In this document: one piece after another, positions 52,440 through 62,000 of the stretch
Position numbering within the stretch: position 1 is the stretch's first letter
How the letters are laid out: each line of letters starts with the position of its first letter
Assembly (NCBI GenBank): GCA_037447655.1
Contig: JBBHKE010000092.1
Coordinates: forward strand, 1 to 62,000
Source: Zygnema cylindricum
Taxonomy: Eukaryota; Streptophyta; Zygnematophyceae; Zygnematales; Zygnemataceae
DNA: 62,000 nucleotides
Direction: 5' to 3'
Notes under the pieces: generated by a model
Databases searched by the model: none
Seen by the model: only the letters and a program-made list of their open reading frames with translations
Told to the model about the DNA's origin: nothing
Made by a program: the position numbers and the translations under genes

Positions 52440-53314
52440 ACGAAGGCCTTTTGGGGGCCTTCGTCCTCCAGGCTGATTTCTTTCCCCTTTGTACGTTTTC
52501 TTCGGGTCCTTCCCCCATCAGTCTCCTCCAGCAGCTAGAGCTTGAATGCTCTTTCCTCCTCTCCTAATCTCCATGGTGTTTTCATGTACAAGTATCATCC
52601 GGACCACTATATTCCACTTCCATGAACTATCAGTCATTTCTTGCACTGAGTACATTATGTTTTCGTACTCGTTTGGTAACTTCATGGTGAGAGTGTTAAC
52701 TTTAATCTTCATTGTACTTGTCCACCTGGCACTTTCCATCTCTTTATACAAACAAGAAAGATCATTACAATAATCTAACATCTTTCCTCCTTTGTAAGTG
52801 AAACTCGTTAGCTTTTGCTCACCCAACTAGAGCTCTTGAATAGTTCCTGCTCTATAGATCTCCACCAAACTCACCCATAACTCCTCGGCCTTGTAAATGT
52901 GAAGGTGAGGGGTGACCAAAGCTTGAGTGAGGTGCCTTAGAATGAAGTTATAGGCAGCCTTGTTAACGTCTTCCCACATTTGAGTATCGTTCTCCGCGGT
53001 CTTCACGGTCGCCGCTCCTGGTGTCGTGGTTATAAGAGTGAGGGGTGTCTCATTGCCTTTTCCCTTTTTGGACACACTAATTCTCCATCATCTGCCTCCT
53101 CCGCTGAAGCAGTCGCTGTTGCAGGAAACCTTACTCCTCCAAATCCTGGTGGAATTCTCGAAGGTGGACGTTTCACTTGTCCACTCTTGATACCCCAGTA
53201 TCGTTTTTCGCACAGAGCCTCCATCATCATGGCTTTCCAATAGATGAACCTATATCCATTGAAGGTGGGCACCTTAGAGGGTGGGCCCATAACCTGCAAT
53301 TCTGTGTCCTCCAT
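52440..53314 (-). pseudogene. gag: Element G gag
   Basis: Starts in the LTR at 53314 (MEDTELQVMGPPSKVPTFNG, the primer site read as QVMGPPS). FIYWKAMMMEALCEKRYWG and IPPGFGGVRF follow. Frameshift near 53060, then NFILRHLTQALVTPHLHIYKAEELWVSL, a stop near 52828, then KLTSFTYKGGKMLDYCNDL and KLPNEYENIMYSVQEM to ALAAGGD at 52518 and a stop. A GC-rich hairpin (CGAAGGCC...GGCCTTCG, 52441-52464) lies at the junction with E. More diverged from K than D or E are. Confidence 0.83.
53280..53294 (-). promoter_or_regulatory. Primer-binding site, element G
   Basis: Minus strand GGTTATGGGCCCACC beside LTR end GAATTGCA. Confidence 0.85.
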
Positions 53315-54300
53315 TAGACTATTGAATTTAGAAAGCCTCTAGATAGTTTTTATCTAACCCACTTCAAGCCACAACCACTGCTGCCCAAAAGAGCAAATTG
53401 ATAGTGTGACAACAACCCTGTGCAGCCTGGACTCCCCTGAGTCTATAGCAAAAAGAATCACTGAAAACGGCCAACCAGCCGATTTATTATGAGGTGGCAA
53501 AGATGCCAAGTTTATACAAACTCTCAAAGGGAGAGAGGTCACTACCTACCAAATTCTCTAAGTCCTAAACCCCTCTCAGAACCCCTATCTACCGACGTAC
53601 GAACGAATCAAATGACTGTAGGGTACAGAAAGGTACTATGGCCGATTTACTTTCTATACGGCTTGTGTATAGCAAGGCCATTGAGTGGACGCGTGTCCAC
53701 TTTTAGCTCGTCCTTATGTTCCTTGGAATTCCTGCGACTAAATGTTATCCCTCCACGTGGCGCCACGTCATGCCACGTCCATAAACGCCAAAGTGACCAT
53801 TCCACGATCTCGACAGTGATATACGCCGTCGGATTAAATCCAACATTAAATGTCTACCGTCGAAACAAATGTCTGATTCATTTGTTTCGTGCGAGATAAT
53901 GTTCGCACTATATAACACTTTTTACTATGTTCATTTGTTCGTCATTCGGTTAATCGAATTCATGGTCTTAACATAGTTTAAATTACTATCAAACCTATTG
54001 TATCCTAACCGACTTCTACGACAAACTGGTTAGAGCTAACGCTATGCCGCGTTGTGCCGGTCAGAGGTTCGAGTCTTGCCGGACTCAACCTTTTGTTGGG
54101 AGTGACATAAGTCACTCTTTAGTCCTACCTGCTTAGCTAGGACAGCCATGGCTCAACCACCCTCTCTATCCCTCGGTGACTACAACAAGAATGGTAAGTA
54201 GAAAGAGGAGGTGGAGGCAGGCTGTCCGCCTTTTTCTTTTCCTATTTGTACCGAGCTATTTAGACCTAGAAAATACCATATAAATCTAATAATTTCAACA
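53295..54300 (-). repeat. Element G 5' LTR
   Basis: From TGTTGAAATT (54300) to GAATTGCA (53295). The U3 has CACGTGG and CCACGTC boxes at 53753-53780 but only two GTAC cores near 53623-53635. Confidence 0.88.
54024..54094 (+). promoter_or_regulatory. tRNA-like Pol III module, antisense, in G LTR
   Basis: The best tRNA look-alike. A-box/D-arm AACTGGTTAGAGC (54024-54036), a possible anticodon stem AACGC/GCGTT (54038-54053), B box GGTTCGAGTC (54066-54075), T4 at 54091-54094. The stem of the T arm is only partly paired. Confidence 0.65.
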
Positions 54301-54720
54301 TTGCGTGGTATTTGTTTATGATGTTCCGTATGCCGTACAACACAAACTGTATCTATGTCCAAATATCCCGTTAATTGAAATAGCCTACGTGTTAATATTA
54401 ATATAATTATCAAACCCTATGCCGTTTAACCTTGATCTTAGACTAATTGGCTAAGGCTACCAGCTACCGGCGACTCTGACAGACGGCAGGTACCAAGTTC
54501 AAATCTTGGGTCCGTCAATTACTATTTTGGTAAATCTTCCAATCTAATGTTTGTCCCCGTCTCGATGGCATTGGCGGCCATGGCTCTATCTCCCTCTCCA
54601 ACTTTCACTGACTGCATTAAGTGTGGGGGCTCGAGAGAGGAGTTGGAGGCAAACTGCCTCTTCTTCTTTTCTACATTTTACAAAACCTAGAAAATACTAA
54701 GATAACCTTTAATTTCTACA
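54301..54720 (-). repeat. Element H 3' LTR, U3 part
   Basis: Matches the U3 side of 59037-60069 (for example TATCTATGTCCAAATATCCCG). It ends at TGTAGAAATT (54720) next to the polypurine tract (54721-54727). The bracketing stem is degenerate here (CTAGAAAATA at 54687 against TTTTTTCTTG). Confidence 0.87.
54446..54528 (+). promoter_or_regulatory. tRNA-like Pol III module, antisense, in H 3' LTR
   Basis: A-box-like ATTGGCTAAGGCTACC (54446-54461), B-box-like AGTTCAAATCT (54496-54506), T4 at 54525-54528. Confidence 0.55.
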
Positions 54721-54759
54721 CTCCCCTTTTTTTCTTGTCACTCTTTATTTTAAGACCAC

Positions 54760-55400
54760 ACTTATTTCTACAAAAAATTAGTTTAGGGGAAAGCACAGGT
54801 TTGGTCATCATATCTGCTACCATTTCACTATCTGATTTATACTCCAAACTGATTATCTTGTTTTCTACTCTCTACCTTACAAAGCTAAGTCTAATGTCCA
54901 TGTGTTTGGCTTTAAACTGATATTTAGGATTGGCAGAATTGGCAATTGCTGCCTGATTATCACATAACACTTTTTGGACACCACTCTTAAGATGACCAAG
55001 CTCACCAAGCAAAGACTTGACCCATATTAATTCTTTTACAACAGAGCAAGAAGCCATGTACTCAGCCTCCATGGTGGATTGAGCAATGACCTTTTGATGC
55101 TTGCTGCTCCAACAGCAAGCCCTATCATTCACATACAATATATATCCAGTCGTGCATCTGCTCATAAGAGCATCCCCTTAGCTGGCATCACTCCAAGTGG
55201 TGATAACAGTATTGTTCCCACCCAAATGCAACTATAGATCTCTATTCCGTATGAGATATCTAAGGACTCTCTTAGCTGCCTCCCAATCTTTCTTAGTGGG
55301 AGCATTCAGACTCCTACTTAGTACTCTTACAGCTGAGGCTATGTCCGAACGCGTACAATTTATGAAATATATTAAGCTGCCCACTACTTGTCTATAAAGG
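54760..55400 (-). pseudogene. pol: Element H RNase H
   Basis: An open piece 54872-55165 with STMEAEYMASCS, LCDNQAAIANSANP and KHMDIRLS. A stop near 55178 sits in the SDAS region. The C-terminal ~40 residues are out of frame. Confidence 0.82.
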
Positions 55401-56400
55401 ATGGTCTACATAAATCTTTTCTCTTTTGGGCCTACCTCATCATCTAAGTTTATAACTCCCTCTTCCACACTCCCCTCACTTCCCTTCTTTAATTCCATAG
55501 GAGTGGTACAACTATTAGCTTTGTCCATTTGGAATTTTTCTAGCATGTTTCCAATGGCATCTTTTTGAGTTAATCTTATGATTTTTCTATCGCTGTCTCT
55601 CTCTACCTGAATTCCCAAAATATACCTTGCTTCTCCCATGTCTTTCATCTCAAATCTTACTTTTAGATCATTTTTTAACTTATTTATTTTATCCATAGAT
55701 TTACTTAAAACAAGCAAGTCATCAACATAAATTGCAAAAATATAATTCCTTCTTCATCTTCAAACAAATAAATTGAGTGATCTAAGCTGATCCGAATATA
55801 TCCCAAACCTGTAAAAAACTCATCGAGCTTCATATTCCATTGTCGGGGCGCCTGTTGCAACCCATACAAAGATTTGATCAATCGGCATGCCTTGCTTTCC
55901 TCCCCTTGCTCCACAAATCCCTCAGGCTATCGTATAAAACCTCCTCTTCCAACTCTCTATGTAGGAAGGCCGTCTTGATGTCCATCTGATGCACTTCCAT
56001 ATCTTCTGCTGCCGCCATAATGAGAAGTAATCGAACCGAAGGAAACTTGAGAACCCAAGCAAAAGTCTCCTCGTAGTCAATTCCCTCTTTCTGGGTAAAT
56101 CCCTTTGCCATTAACCAAGCCTTGTAGCCCTGAATGGTGTTATCCGGGTTGAGTTTCAGCTTAAAAACCCACTAACACCCAATTGGCTTCCTGCTAAGAG
56201 GACAATCCACCAATTCCCATGTATCGGCCGCCAGAATTGAGGCCATCTACTCATTAATGGTTGTCTTCCACTAGTTTCTCTCAAGACAAGTCATTGCCTC
56301 ATTATAAGTTTGAGGTTCATCGGGACAAGACTGTTTAGTTACCTTATTGTTAACTTGTCTCTCTTGCAGTCTTTTGCTGCTTCTTCTTCCTCCCTAAAAC
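55401..56400 (-). pseudogene. pol: Element H reverse transcriptase
   Basis: Three frames: 55878-56111 has HQMDIKTAFLHRE (palm Asp), 55705-55914 has SLYGLQQAPRQWNMKLDEFF, and 55406-55717 has the sequence after YVDD (MLVLSKSMDKINKLK...LGIQVERDSDRK). A small deletion near 55735 removes the reading frame at YVDD. Upstream WELVD-type sequence (56150-56220) contains a stop. Confidence 0.83.
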
Positions 56401-57475
56401 TCGGTTTCCGAAATAGATGGCTCTCTTAGATTCTTCCAAACAGTTTCTACTTCTCCCCTATCCCTCGCCTCCGGGTCGATTTCCACCACGTCTTCTGCTC
56501 CGGTTGGAGTTTATACTTGGGGTTCCACATTTGGGTCCTTCTCGATCTGATCTGTTCCTGCAAGACCATCATCTTCTTGAAATCCTGGATAGTTAGGAAG
56601 CTCAATGTCATCAATTTTTTTTGACTCAAATGTGATTCTGACTGTCTTTGTATGCTTAAAAGAATCTATAGATTTCCCTTCGTCCATAAACACTAGATGA
56701 TTCATTAGGATAATATCCTCTCTTTTGAGGTCATTGACTCTATATCTTTTTACATCTTCATCATATCCTAGTAGATATCCTAGTTTTCTTTTTGGGTCTA
56801 ACTTCTAGTTTGCCCGATCTGTGTCTAAACTGAACACTTGACTACCGAAAACCTTTAAGTGTGAAACATATGGTTTTCTGTCTATCCATCCCTCATAAGG
56901 TGTTTAGCCATTTACTGTTGAAGTAAGAACTCTATTCTTGAGATAATTTGCACAGTTCATTGCTTCGGCCCAAAACTTCTTTCCTATCTTCTTATCTGAC
57001 ACCATACTCCTAGCACTATCACTCAGTGTTTCAGCTACTCCAATTATCTCAGGATTTTCAGGAACTGTCTTTTGGTGTTGCACTCCATCTTCTCTCAGAA
57101 AATCCTCAAACTCGTTAAAGGTATACTCTCAACCATTGTCACTCCTTACCCTCTTGATTGAGGTTTCATGGATTTTTTCACTCCATGTTTTATATTGTCT
57201 AAAATATTCTTGAGCCTTTGACTTAATTTTCAAAAAATACACCCTGGAATAGTGAGATCAATCATCTGTGATAGTCATCATAAATCTCTTCCCCCCGGGT
57301 TATGGCACTCTGGCCAGCCCCCAAATATCCCTGTGTACTAAATCTAGAATCTTTACTCCATTATAGGTGGCAGTTTATGGGAAGGGTAACCTATGTGCTT
57401 TACCTTGAGCACATCCACTACAATCACTTAGATTCTCACTTTCACCGACCACTACTCCCACCTTTTTCATCTCTT
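56401..57475 (-). pseudogene. pol: Element H integrase and linker
   Basis: Eroded. The linker (56511-56705: SFKHTKTVRITFESKK, FELPNYPGFQEDD-like) and integrase fragments are recognisable: first-Asp motif HRDIWG near 57325 (Asp kept), SDNG-type sequence near 57138, and a deletion next to the Glu region near 57030. Confidence 0.75.
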
Positions 57476-58000
57476 TTACTTAACTAGATTCACATGCCCA
57501 AGCCTTTTATGCCACATCATAATATCATGAACACCAGCATAATAAAGTTTCTTCGTTTCATTACTTAAGATCAGCCTAAACATCCCATGGCTACCTTTCT
57601 CAGCAATGAAATAGGCATCCTCCTCAAAACTAGCAGTAAAGACTCCTTCCCTAGTGCTAGTGAAAAAACCGTTATCATCTAATACAGATGTAGAGATAAG
57701 GTTTTTCTTCAGCTCCGGAATAAACAATACATCGGAGAATGTTAATATGGATGTCTTTCCTTCTACTAACACTTTCAGATGTACCCATCCTACAAGAGTA
57801 GTGGTGACTATCCTCCCATCCCCGTACTCTATCTCTACGGTGGGAATCTTTCTTATCTTAGTGAACTGTTTATCCTTCCACATTTGCATGGAGGCACCTG
57901 AATCTACAATCGAGCATGCTTCACCTTTCAATCCACCGAAAGCACATTTCTGCTTCTGTTGAATTTTGACCTCGTTTTTCGCTTCCAACTCCTCATCCAA
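57476..58000 (-). pseudogene. pol: Element H protease and integrase zinc region
   Basis: A 174-codon open block. CSIVDSGASMQMWKD has an intact DSGA but altered following residues. VLFIPELKKNLISTSVLDDNG, then MMWHKRLGHVNLVK at the integrase start, where a deletion near 57475 ends the block. Confidence 0.85.
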
Positions 58001-58109
58001 TGATCACCGTCCTCGTCCTCAAATTTTGCCTTATGTACCTGTGTCACAAGGGCCTTTTACTTTCCTCTCGGGGGTCCACCGGTCTGCCCCTCCTTTAGCC
58101 GCAGCTTGG

Positions 58110-59056
58110 TTAACTTAGTGCACTCAGCCATATAGTGCCTTGTTTCTTACAAAAATGGCACAAACCTTTGGGAGTCCTTGGTCCGAACTCCCTGCTCTGA
58201 TGTTTTTGCCCCTCCCCTCTATAATTTCTGACCGGTTTCTTGGAATCATTGTTCCTCCAATCGGTCCTAGTTGCCAAGGCTTGCCCAATCTGTCCTCCCC
58301 TTCGGATCTCAATCTTATTCTCCCGAACGAGAATCATCCCTACCACTAAACTCCAAATCCTCCTTGATTTCGACAAATCTTGCACACGGTTGACTATGTT
58401 CTCGAACTCATCTAGTAACTTCATGCGCAAACAGTTAACCTTCATCTTTTCAGTTTCAACTTGTTCAGCACTCTCTAGCTCCATAAAAAGTGTTGCAAGC
58501 TCATTACAAAAATCGAACATCTTCCCCCCTTTGTTTAAATATGCGTCAATTTTTTGACACCCAACTGCTGTTGTTGGATCGTACCACTTCGGTACATCTC
58601 TATGAGAGCCACCCAAAGATCGGATGCCCTCTCTACTTGCAAATGAGGAGATGCAAGCCCTTGAGTAAGATGACGGAGGATGAAGTGCTTAACCGCCACA
58701 TTGTTATAGTCCCATGTATCAATATCATACTCCTCGTTACTTAGAATTGGTGACATGAATGCCGAACCGGTTGCTATTTGTGTGACCGTCTCCTTCTCTT
58801 TTCCTTTGTCCACCACCTCCCCTTCGTTTGTCTTCTCTGTTGAAGATGGATCTGCATCTCTAGTGAATCTGCTTCCTGTAAACTCTGGAGGGATCCCTAG
58901 ACTTGATGGACGCCTCACCCGTCCACTTACTATTCTCCAAAATCGTTTCTCACATAGAGATCCTGTCATCATACTTTCCCAGTATATGAAGCCAGTTCCA
59001 TTGAAGATGGGCACCTTAGAGGGTGGGCCCATAACCTTCAACTCTGAGACCTCCAT
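58110..59056 (-). pseudogene. gag: Element H gag
   Basis: The ATG at 59056 is in the LTR; MEVSELKVMGPPSKVP crosses the primer-binding site. FNGTGFIYWESMMTGSLCEKRFW, then FILRHLTQGLASPHLQVERASDLWVALIEMYRSG up to a frameshift near 58565. The second block 58110-58616 contains MFDFCNELATLFMELES and NIVNRVQDLSKSRRIW, and half of the knuckle (CHFCKKQG), then a frameshift. Confidence 0.86.
59022..59036 (-). promoter_or_regulatory. Primer-binding site, element H
   Basis: Minus strand GGTTATGGGCCCACC. The LTR end reads GAGTTGAA, the usual CA being AA. Confidence 0.83.
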
Positions 59057-60069
59057 AAGTCTTCAGAGTACCCAGCTCACACGAAGCCTCTAGGATAACC
59101 CTGACCCCTTTGTGTTTCAGCAAGAATTAGTTCCACCTTGGCAAACTAAATCTCTGACTCCCTTCACCCCTGTGAAGGGAAGACTCCCATGAGTCTATAG
59201 CAAAAAATATATATAAATTTGCTCCCCTAAGTTGTAAGTTATGGAGGGTCAAAATTGACCTTTTGTACAGAATCTCTCAAGGAAAGAGGGTCCAATCTAT
59301 CAAATTTTTCTAAGTCCTATCTCTCTCTAAAACTCCATCTACTGAAGTGCGGCACCAATCATAATATTGCGTCGTCCATAAAGGTACAAGTGTCGGTGTA
59401 CTTTCGGTACGACCATTGTACGACATGGCCAACAAGTCGACACATGTCATTTTTGGATTTGTTCCTGTAATTTCCGGAGATGTCGTAATCCAATATGGTT
59501 GTGCCACGTGTCAATCGATGTGACGTCGACCCCAAACCGCCGAAAACAAATTCCGCGATCTCATCATGCTTTGCAACCGTCCGATTAAACCGGATTTCAA
59601 TAGTAGCCGTCATAAATCCTTGCGCGATATTTGTTTTGCCTTCGAAACAAAGTGCATGGTATTTGTTTCTGATGTTCCGTACGTCGACAAACACAAACTA
59701 TATCTATGTTCAAATATCCCGTCAAATGAAATAGTCTACGTGTCAATATTTATATAATTATCAAACCCTTTACGTTTAACCTTAATCTTAGACTATCTGG
59801 CTAAAGCTATGGGCTACCAGCGGCTCTAACACACAGCAAGTACCAGGTTCAAATCCCGAGTCCGTCAATTACTATTTTGGTAAATCTACCAATCTAATGT
59901 CTGTCCCTGTCCGGATAGCATTGGCGACCATGGCTCTATCTCCCTCTCCAACTTTCAGTGACTGCAACAAGTGTGGGAGCAAGAGAGAGGAGTTAGAGGC
60001 AGACTGCCTCTACTTCTTTTTTGCATTTTACAAACCTAGAAAATACTAAAATCACCTTTAATTTCTACA
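59037..60069 (-). repeat. Element H 5' LTR
   Basis: From TGTAGAAATT (60069) to 59037. GTAC cores at 59377-59425, TGCCACGTGT near 59501. Hairpin array is decayed (for example GGGGAGC without its partner near 59222). Confidence 0.88.
59796..59878 (+). promoter_or_regulatory. tRNA-like Pol III module, antisense, in H 5' LTR
   Basis: A-box-like TCTGGCTAAAGCT (59796-59808), B box GGTTCAAATCC (59846-59856, canonical), T4 at 59875-59878. Confidence 0.6.
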
Positions 60070-60075
60070 ACATTT

Positions 60076-60122
60076 ATGTATATATATATATATATATTAT
60101 TTATATATATACATAAAAAAAA

Positions 60123-60157
<35 letters not shown>

Positions 60158-60517
60158 ATACAAATATATATAATATATATAATATATAAAAAAAATATAT
60201 ATATTGAGATATATATTTTTGCTGACCGCCTGCTTGTAGATATATAGATATATATGTATGTACAGAGATAGATGTAGATATATATACCTCTATCTATATA
60301 TATATATCTATATATATATGCATCTATATCTATATATATATATAGATATATATATATATATAGATATATATTTATATATATATATATATATATATACATC
60401 TATATCTATATATATACACATATATATCTATACATATATATACATACTTTTATAGATATGTATAGATATAGATGTATATATATATAGATATAGATGTATA
60501 TATATATATATATATAC

Positions 60518-60556
<39 letters not shown>

Positions 60557-60600
60557 ATATATATAATATATAATATATATTATGTATAGATATATATTAT
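60076..60600. repeat. TA-rich microsatellite
   Basis: About 0.5 kb of (TA)n interspersed with GATA/CATA/TGTA variants. Frames of ~100 codons inside are Tyr/Ile repeats and not genes. It directly abuts element H, a common insertion context. Confidence 0.93.
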
Positions 60601-61727
60601 ATCCCAATTGTTTGTTTGCCTAGCATTATCATTTCACCCTAATACTAACAAAAACACTTTTTTTTAGTATAGACAGGTTCAAGTAAGAAAAAAAAATACG
60701 ATTATTGATGAGAGAGAGAGAGAGGGAGAGAGAGAGAGCCAACTACATACATAAACATATATATACATATCTCTATATAGCTATATATATCTATATAGGT
60801 ATATGTATACACACAGAAATTTACATGCAAAATTACACATGTTGTACAAGTAATGTTTTGAGCCCAGTAACGCCAAAAAGCTACTACAAAACAAATAAGT
60901 ATTAAAAATGACACACGTCATGAAAAAATTAGAAAACCCTCAATACCTTAAAAGCGAAAACGGACTTATAAAATTGCCTTGCTGACTTTAAAACCTTAAG
61001 CCCAAAAGCTTGAAACTCCTTAAAATAATTAAAACAACTTGAAAAGCGAACAACTAGCAATCGTAGAAATTGTGAATAAAAGTAGTTTTGTCAAAAAATT
61101 TAAACGCCAATGGCTGCCTTACCAGTACACAGGGGTTTATCTGTTTCCAAAACAATGACCTTGATTGATCGACGACGGTTGACATAGAGGCACGAAAACA
61201 GAAATAACACTTATAAATTAAAAAAAAAAATGCTCCTAAAGATTCACTAAATTGGAGATGACGTAATTGGAACTAAGTAAATTAAACACAAAGTTGGAAA
61301 AAAAAACATAACCCACAAAAATGAATAACATGACATATACTATTTATCATAAAAAACCCTAAAATACCTCATATTGTCGCACAGAAATACGGTTCCGTTC
61401 TGCGTCTTCCCCCTCGCCGACAAGTGCCCAATGTTTTTCTCACGCCGTACGTGTGAAATCGGGTGTGATTGCTAGAGAGGAATTACGGCAAAGAAAGTTG
61501 AGAAAGGGTATGACGGGGAAGGAAGGAGGTGTCTTGATGGAATTCTGTTTTTATGAAATGGTGTCTGTTGGTCGAGACCCCTCCACTGTCTGTGTACGGA
61601 AAAAGGTGCACCGAAAAAAGTACGTACAAGTTGTAAACGTGCAGTGGGTTTTTTTTTTTGAGGAAAAAACTGTCAAAAACCTCCAACGCGTGCGAAATCA
61701 TCTGCCTATTCGCTCACATCGTGGAAC

Positions 61728-61769
61728 TTTATTTAAAATCACCTCGCGAGGTGATTTTATATAAAGTTG
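61728..61769. repeat. Near-perfect 42-bp palindrome
   Basis: Centred on CGCG at 61747-61750; the core AAATCACCTCGCGAGGTGATTT is perfect and the arms continue outward to ACTTTAT/ATAAAGT with one mismatched pair. A related AAAATCAC...GTGATTTT occurs in the left-flank repeats at 2567-2588. Confidence 0.85.
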
Positions 61770-61809
61770 AATATGAGCTGAAAGGACGCGAAAGTGGGTC
61801 AAAACGTGC

Positions 61810-61869
61810 TAGACGACAAACTGCATCACGATAGACGACAAATTGCGGACGATAGACGACAAACTGCGG
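61810..61869. repeat. Three-copy 21/22-bp tandem repeat
   Basis: TAGACGACAAACTGC starts at 61810 and recurs with small changes at 61832 and 61853. Confidence 0.85.
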
Positions 61870-62000
61870 TACAGTTAAAGTTTTAAGGTATCTCAACTTG
61901 TACGCTGGTAATTTCAATTATTGGTACGGCTGCTGATTTTCTCGTTTTTTTCGAAGTTAGGGTACTTTCGCATGTGCTAAAGTTACAGTTATATTCTGTC

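Larger units (their letters stand above)
52440..54300 (-). mobile_element. Element G: Ty1/copia, 5' LTR and gag only
   Basis: 5' LTR 53295-54300 (1006 bp), primer-binding site, and gag on the minus strand until 52440, where element E begins. The flanking sequence at the right (from 54301) is the interior of the 3' LTR of H. The rest of G is missing. Confidence 0.86.
54301..60069 (-). mobile_element. Element H: Ty1/copia, 3' LTR partly missing
   Basis: 5' LTR 59037-60069 (1033 bp); internal region 54721-59036 (4.3 kb, the same as K); 3' LTR present only as its U3 side (54301-54720), cut by element G. Following bases ACATT (60070-60074) would be the right TSD; the left one is lost. Gag, protease, integrase, RT and RNase H all carry lesions. 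Confidence 0.9.
60601..62000. other. AT-rich right flank, no gene recognised
   Basis: Contains a (GA)n run at 60711-60739, homopolymer runs, a palindrome at 61728-61769 and a short tandem repeat at 61810-61869. The longest frame (61453-61764) has no recognisable domain. Confidence 0.6.

Noticed and set aside
60097-60455. Tyr/Ile-rich frames of 65-100 codons
   Set aside because: Translation of a TA microsatellite in several frames.
61453-61764. 103-codon frame as a host gene
   Set aside because: No domain or homology recognised, no supporting start context, and it runs into the palindrome.
1-62000. CRISPR arrays, bacterial operons, prophage
   Set aside because: No spaced direct repeats or bacterial-type coding density; all coding content is eukaryotic copia type.

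Overview
This window is eukaryotic and consists almost entirely of Ty1/copia LTR retrotransposons, most of them nested in one another. No intact host gene was found. About 6.8 kb at the left and 1.9 kb at the right are AT-rich, gene-poor flank carrying a diverged three-copy repeat, hairpins and a long TA microsatellite. Ten N's at 48584-48593 mark an assembly gap. The primer-binding sites read GGTTATGGGCCCACC, the complement of the anticodon arm of initiator tRNA-Met in the form I remember for green plants (GGUGGGCCCAUAACC; animals have CUGGGCCC). A plant or streptophyte host is therefore the best guess, from memory only.

Left half: a four-level nest with every 5-bp target-site duplication (TSD) readable. 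Element 0 (minus, left TSD ATTAT) is split by element A (plus, 7177-31884, TSD CGTAC). A is split inside gag by element B (plus, 8388-25703, TSD AGCAG). B is split inside gag by element K (minus, 9529-21339, TSD TATAA). K is itself a tandem, LTR-internal-LTR-internal-LTR, with two nearly identical internal copies. The 3' LTR of A also carries a solo LTR S (30554-31715, TSD TTTTG).

Middle: element 0 breaks off in gag at 36264 against a head-to-head LTR arrangement leading into truncated element J (plus). A short LTR-like piece and a broken non-copia coding fragment follow. Then comes C (40682-45184), with two complete LTRs, an open gag and a strikingly shortened but open pol remnant.

Right half: D, E, G and H are all on the minus strand. 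D, E and G keep only their 5' ends (LTR, gag, and up to protease/integrase), and H lacks part of its 3' LTR. A solo LTR F (TSD GCAGT) sits in the LTR of E.

The elements encode Gag with a CCHC knuckle, aspartic protease, integrase, reverse transcriptase and RNase H in copia order. The longest intact frame is the 937-codon integrase-RT-RNase H frame of K copy 2. Almost all others are broken.

Several non-coding features recur in LTR families whose sequences otherwise differ: (1) a tRNA-like module with A box, B box and T-run in U3, antisense to the element; (2) a 10-bp stem bracketing the polypurine tract, with unrelated stem sequences in different families; (3) a row of short hairpins with AGGG-like loops in R/U5, with compensatory changes; (4) a primer-binding site that is translated as part of Gag and contains an AUG because it copies the CAU anticodon; (5) a cluster of GTAC cores and a CACGTG box in U3. 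Together these form a conserved RNA and promoter architecture and are the most interesting content here.
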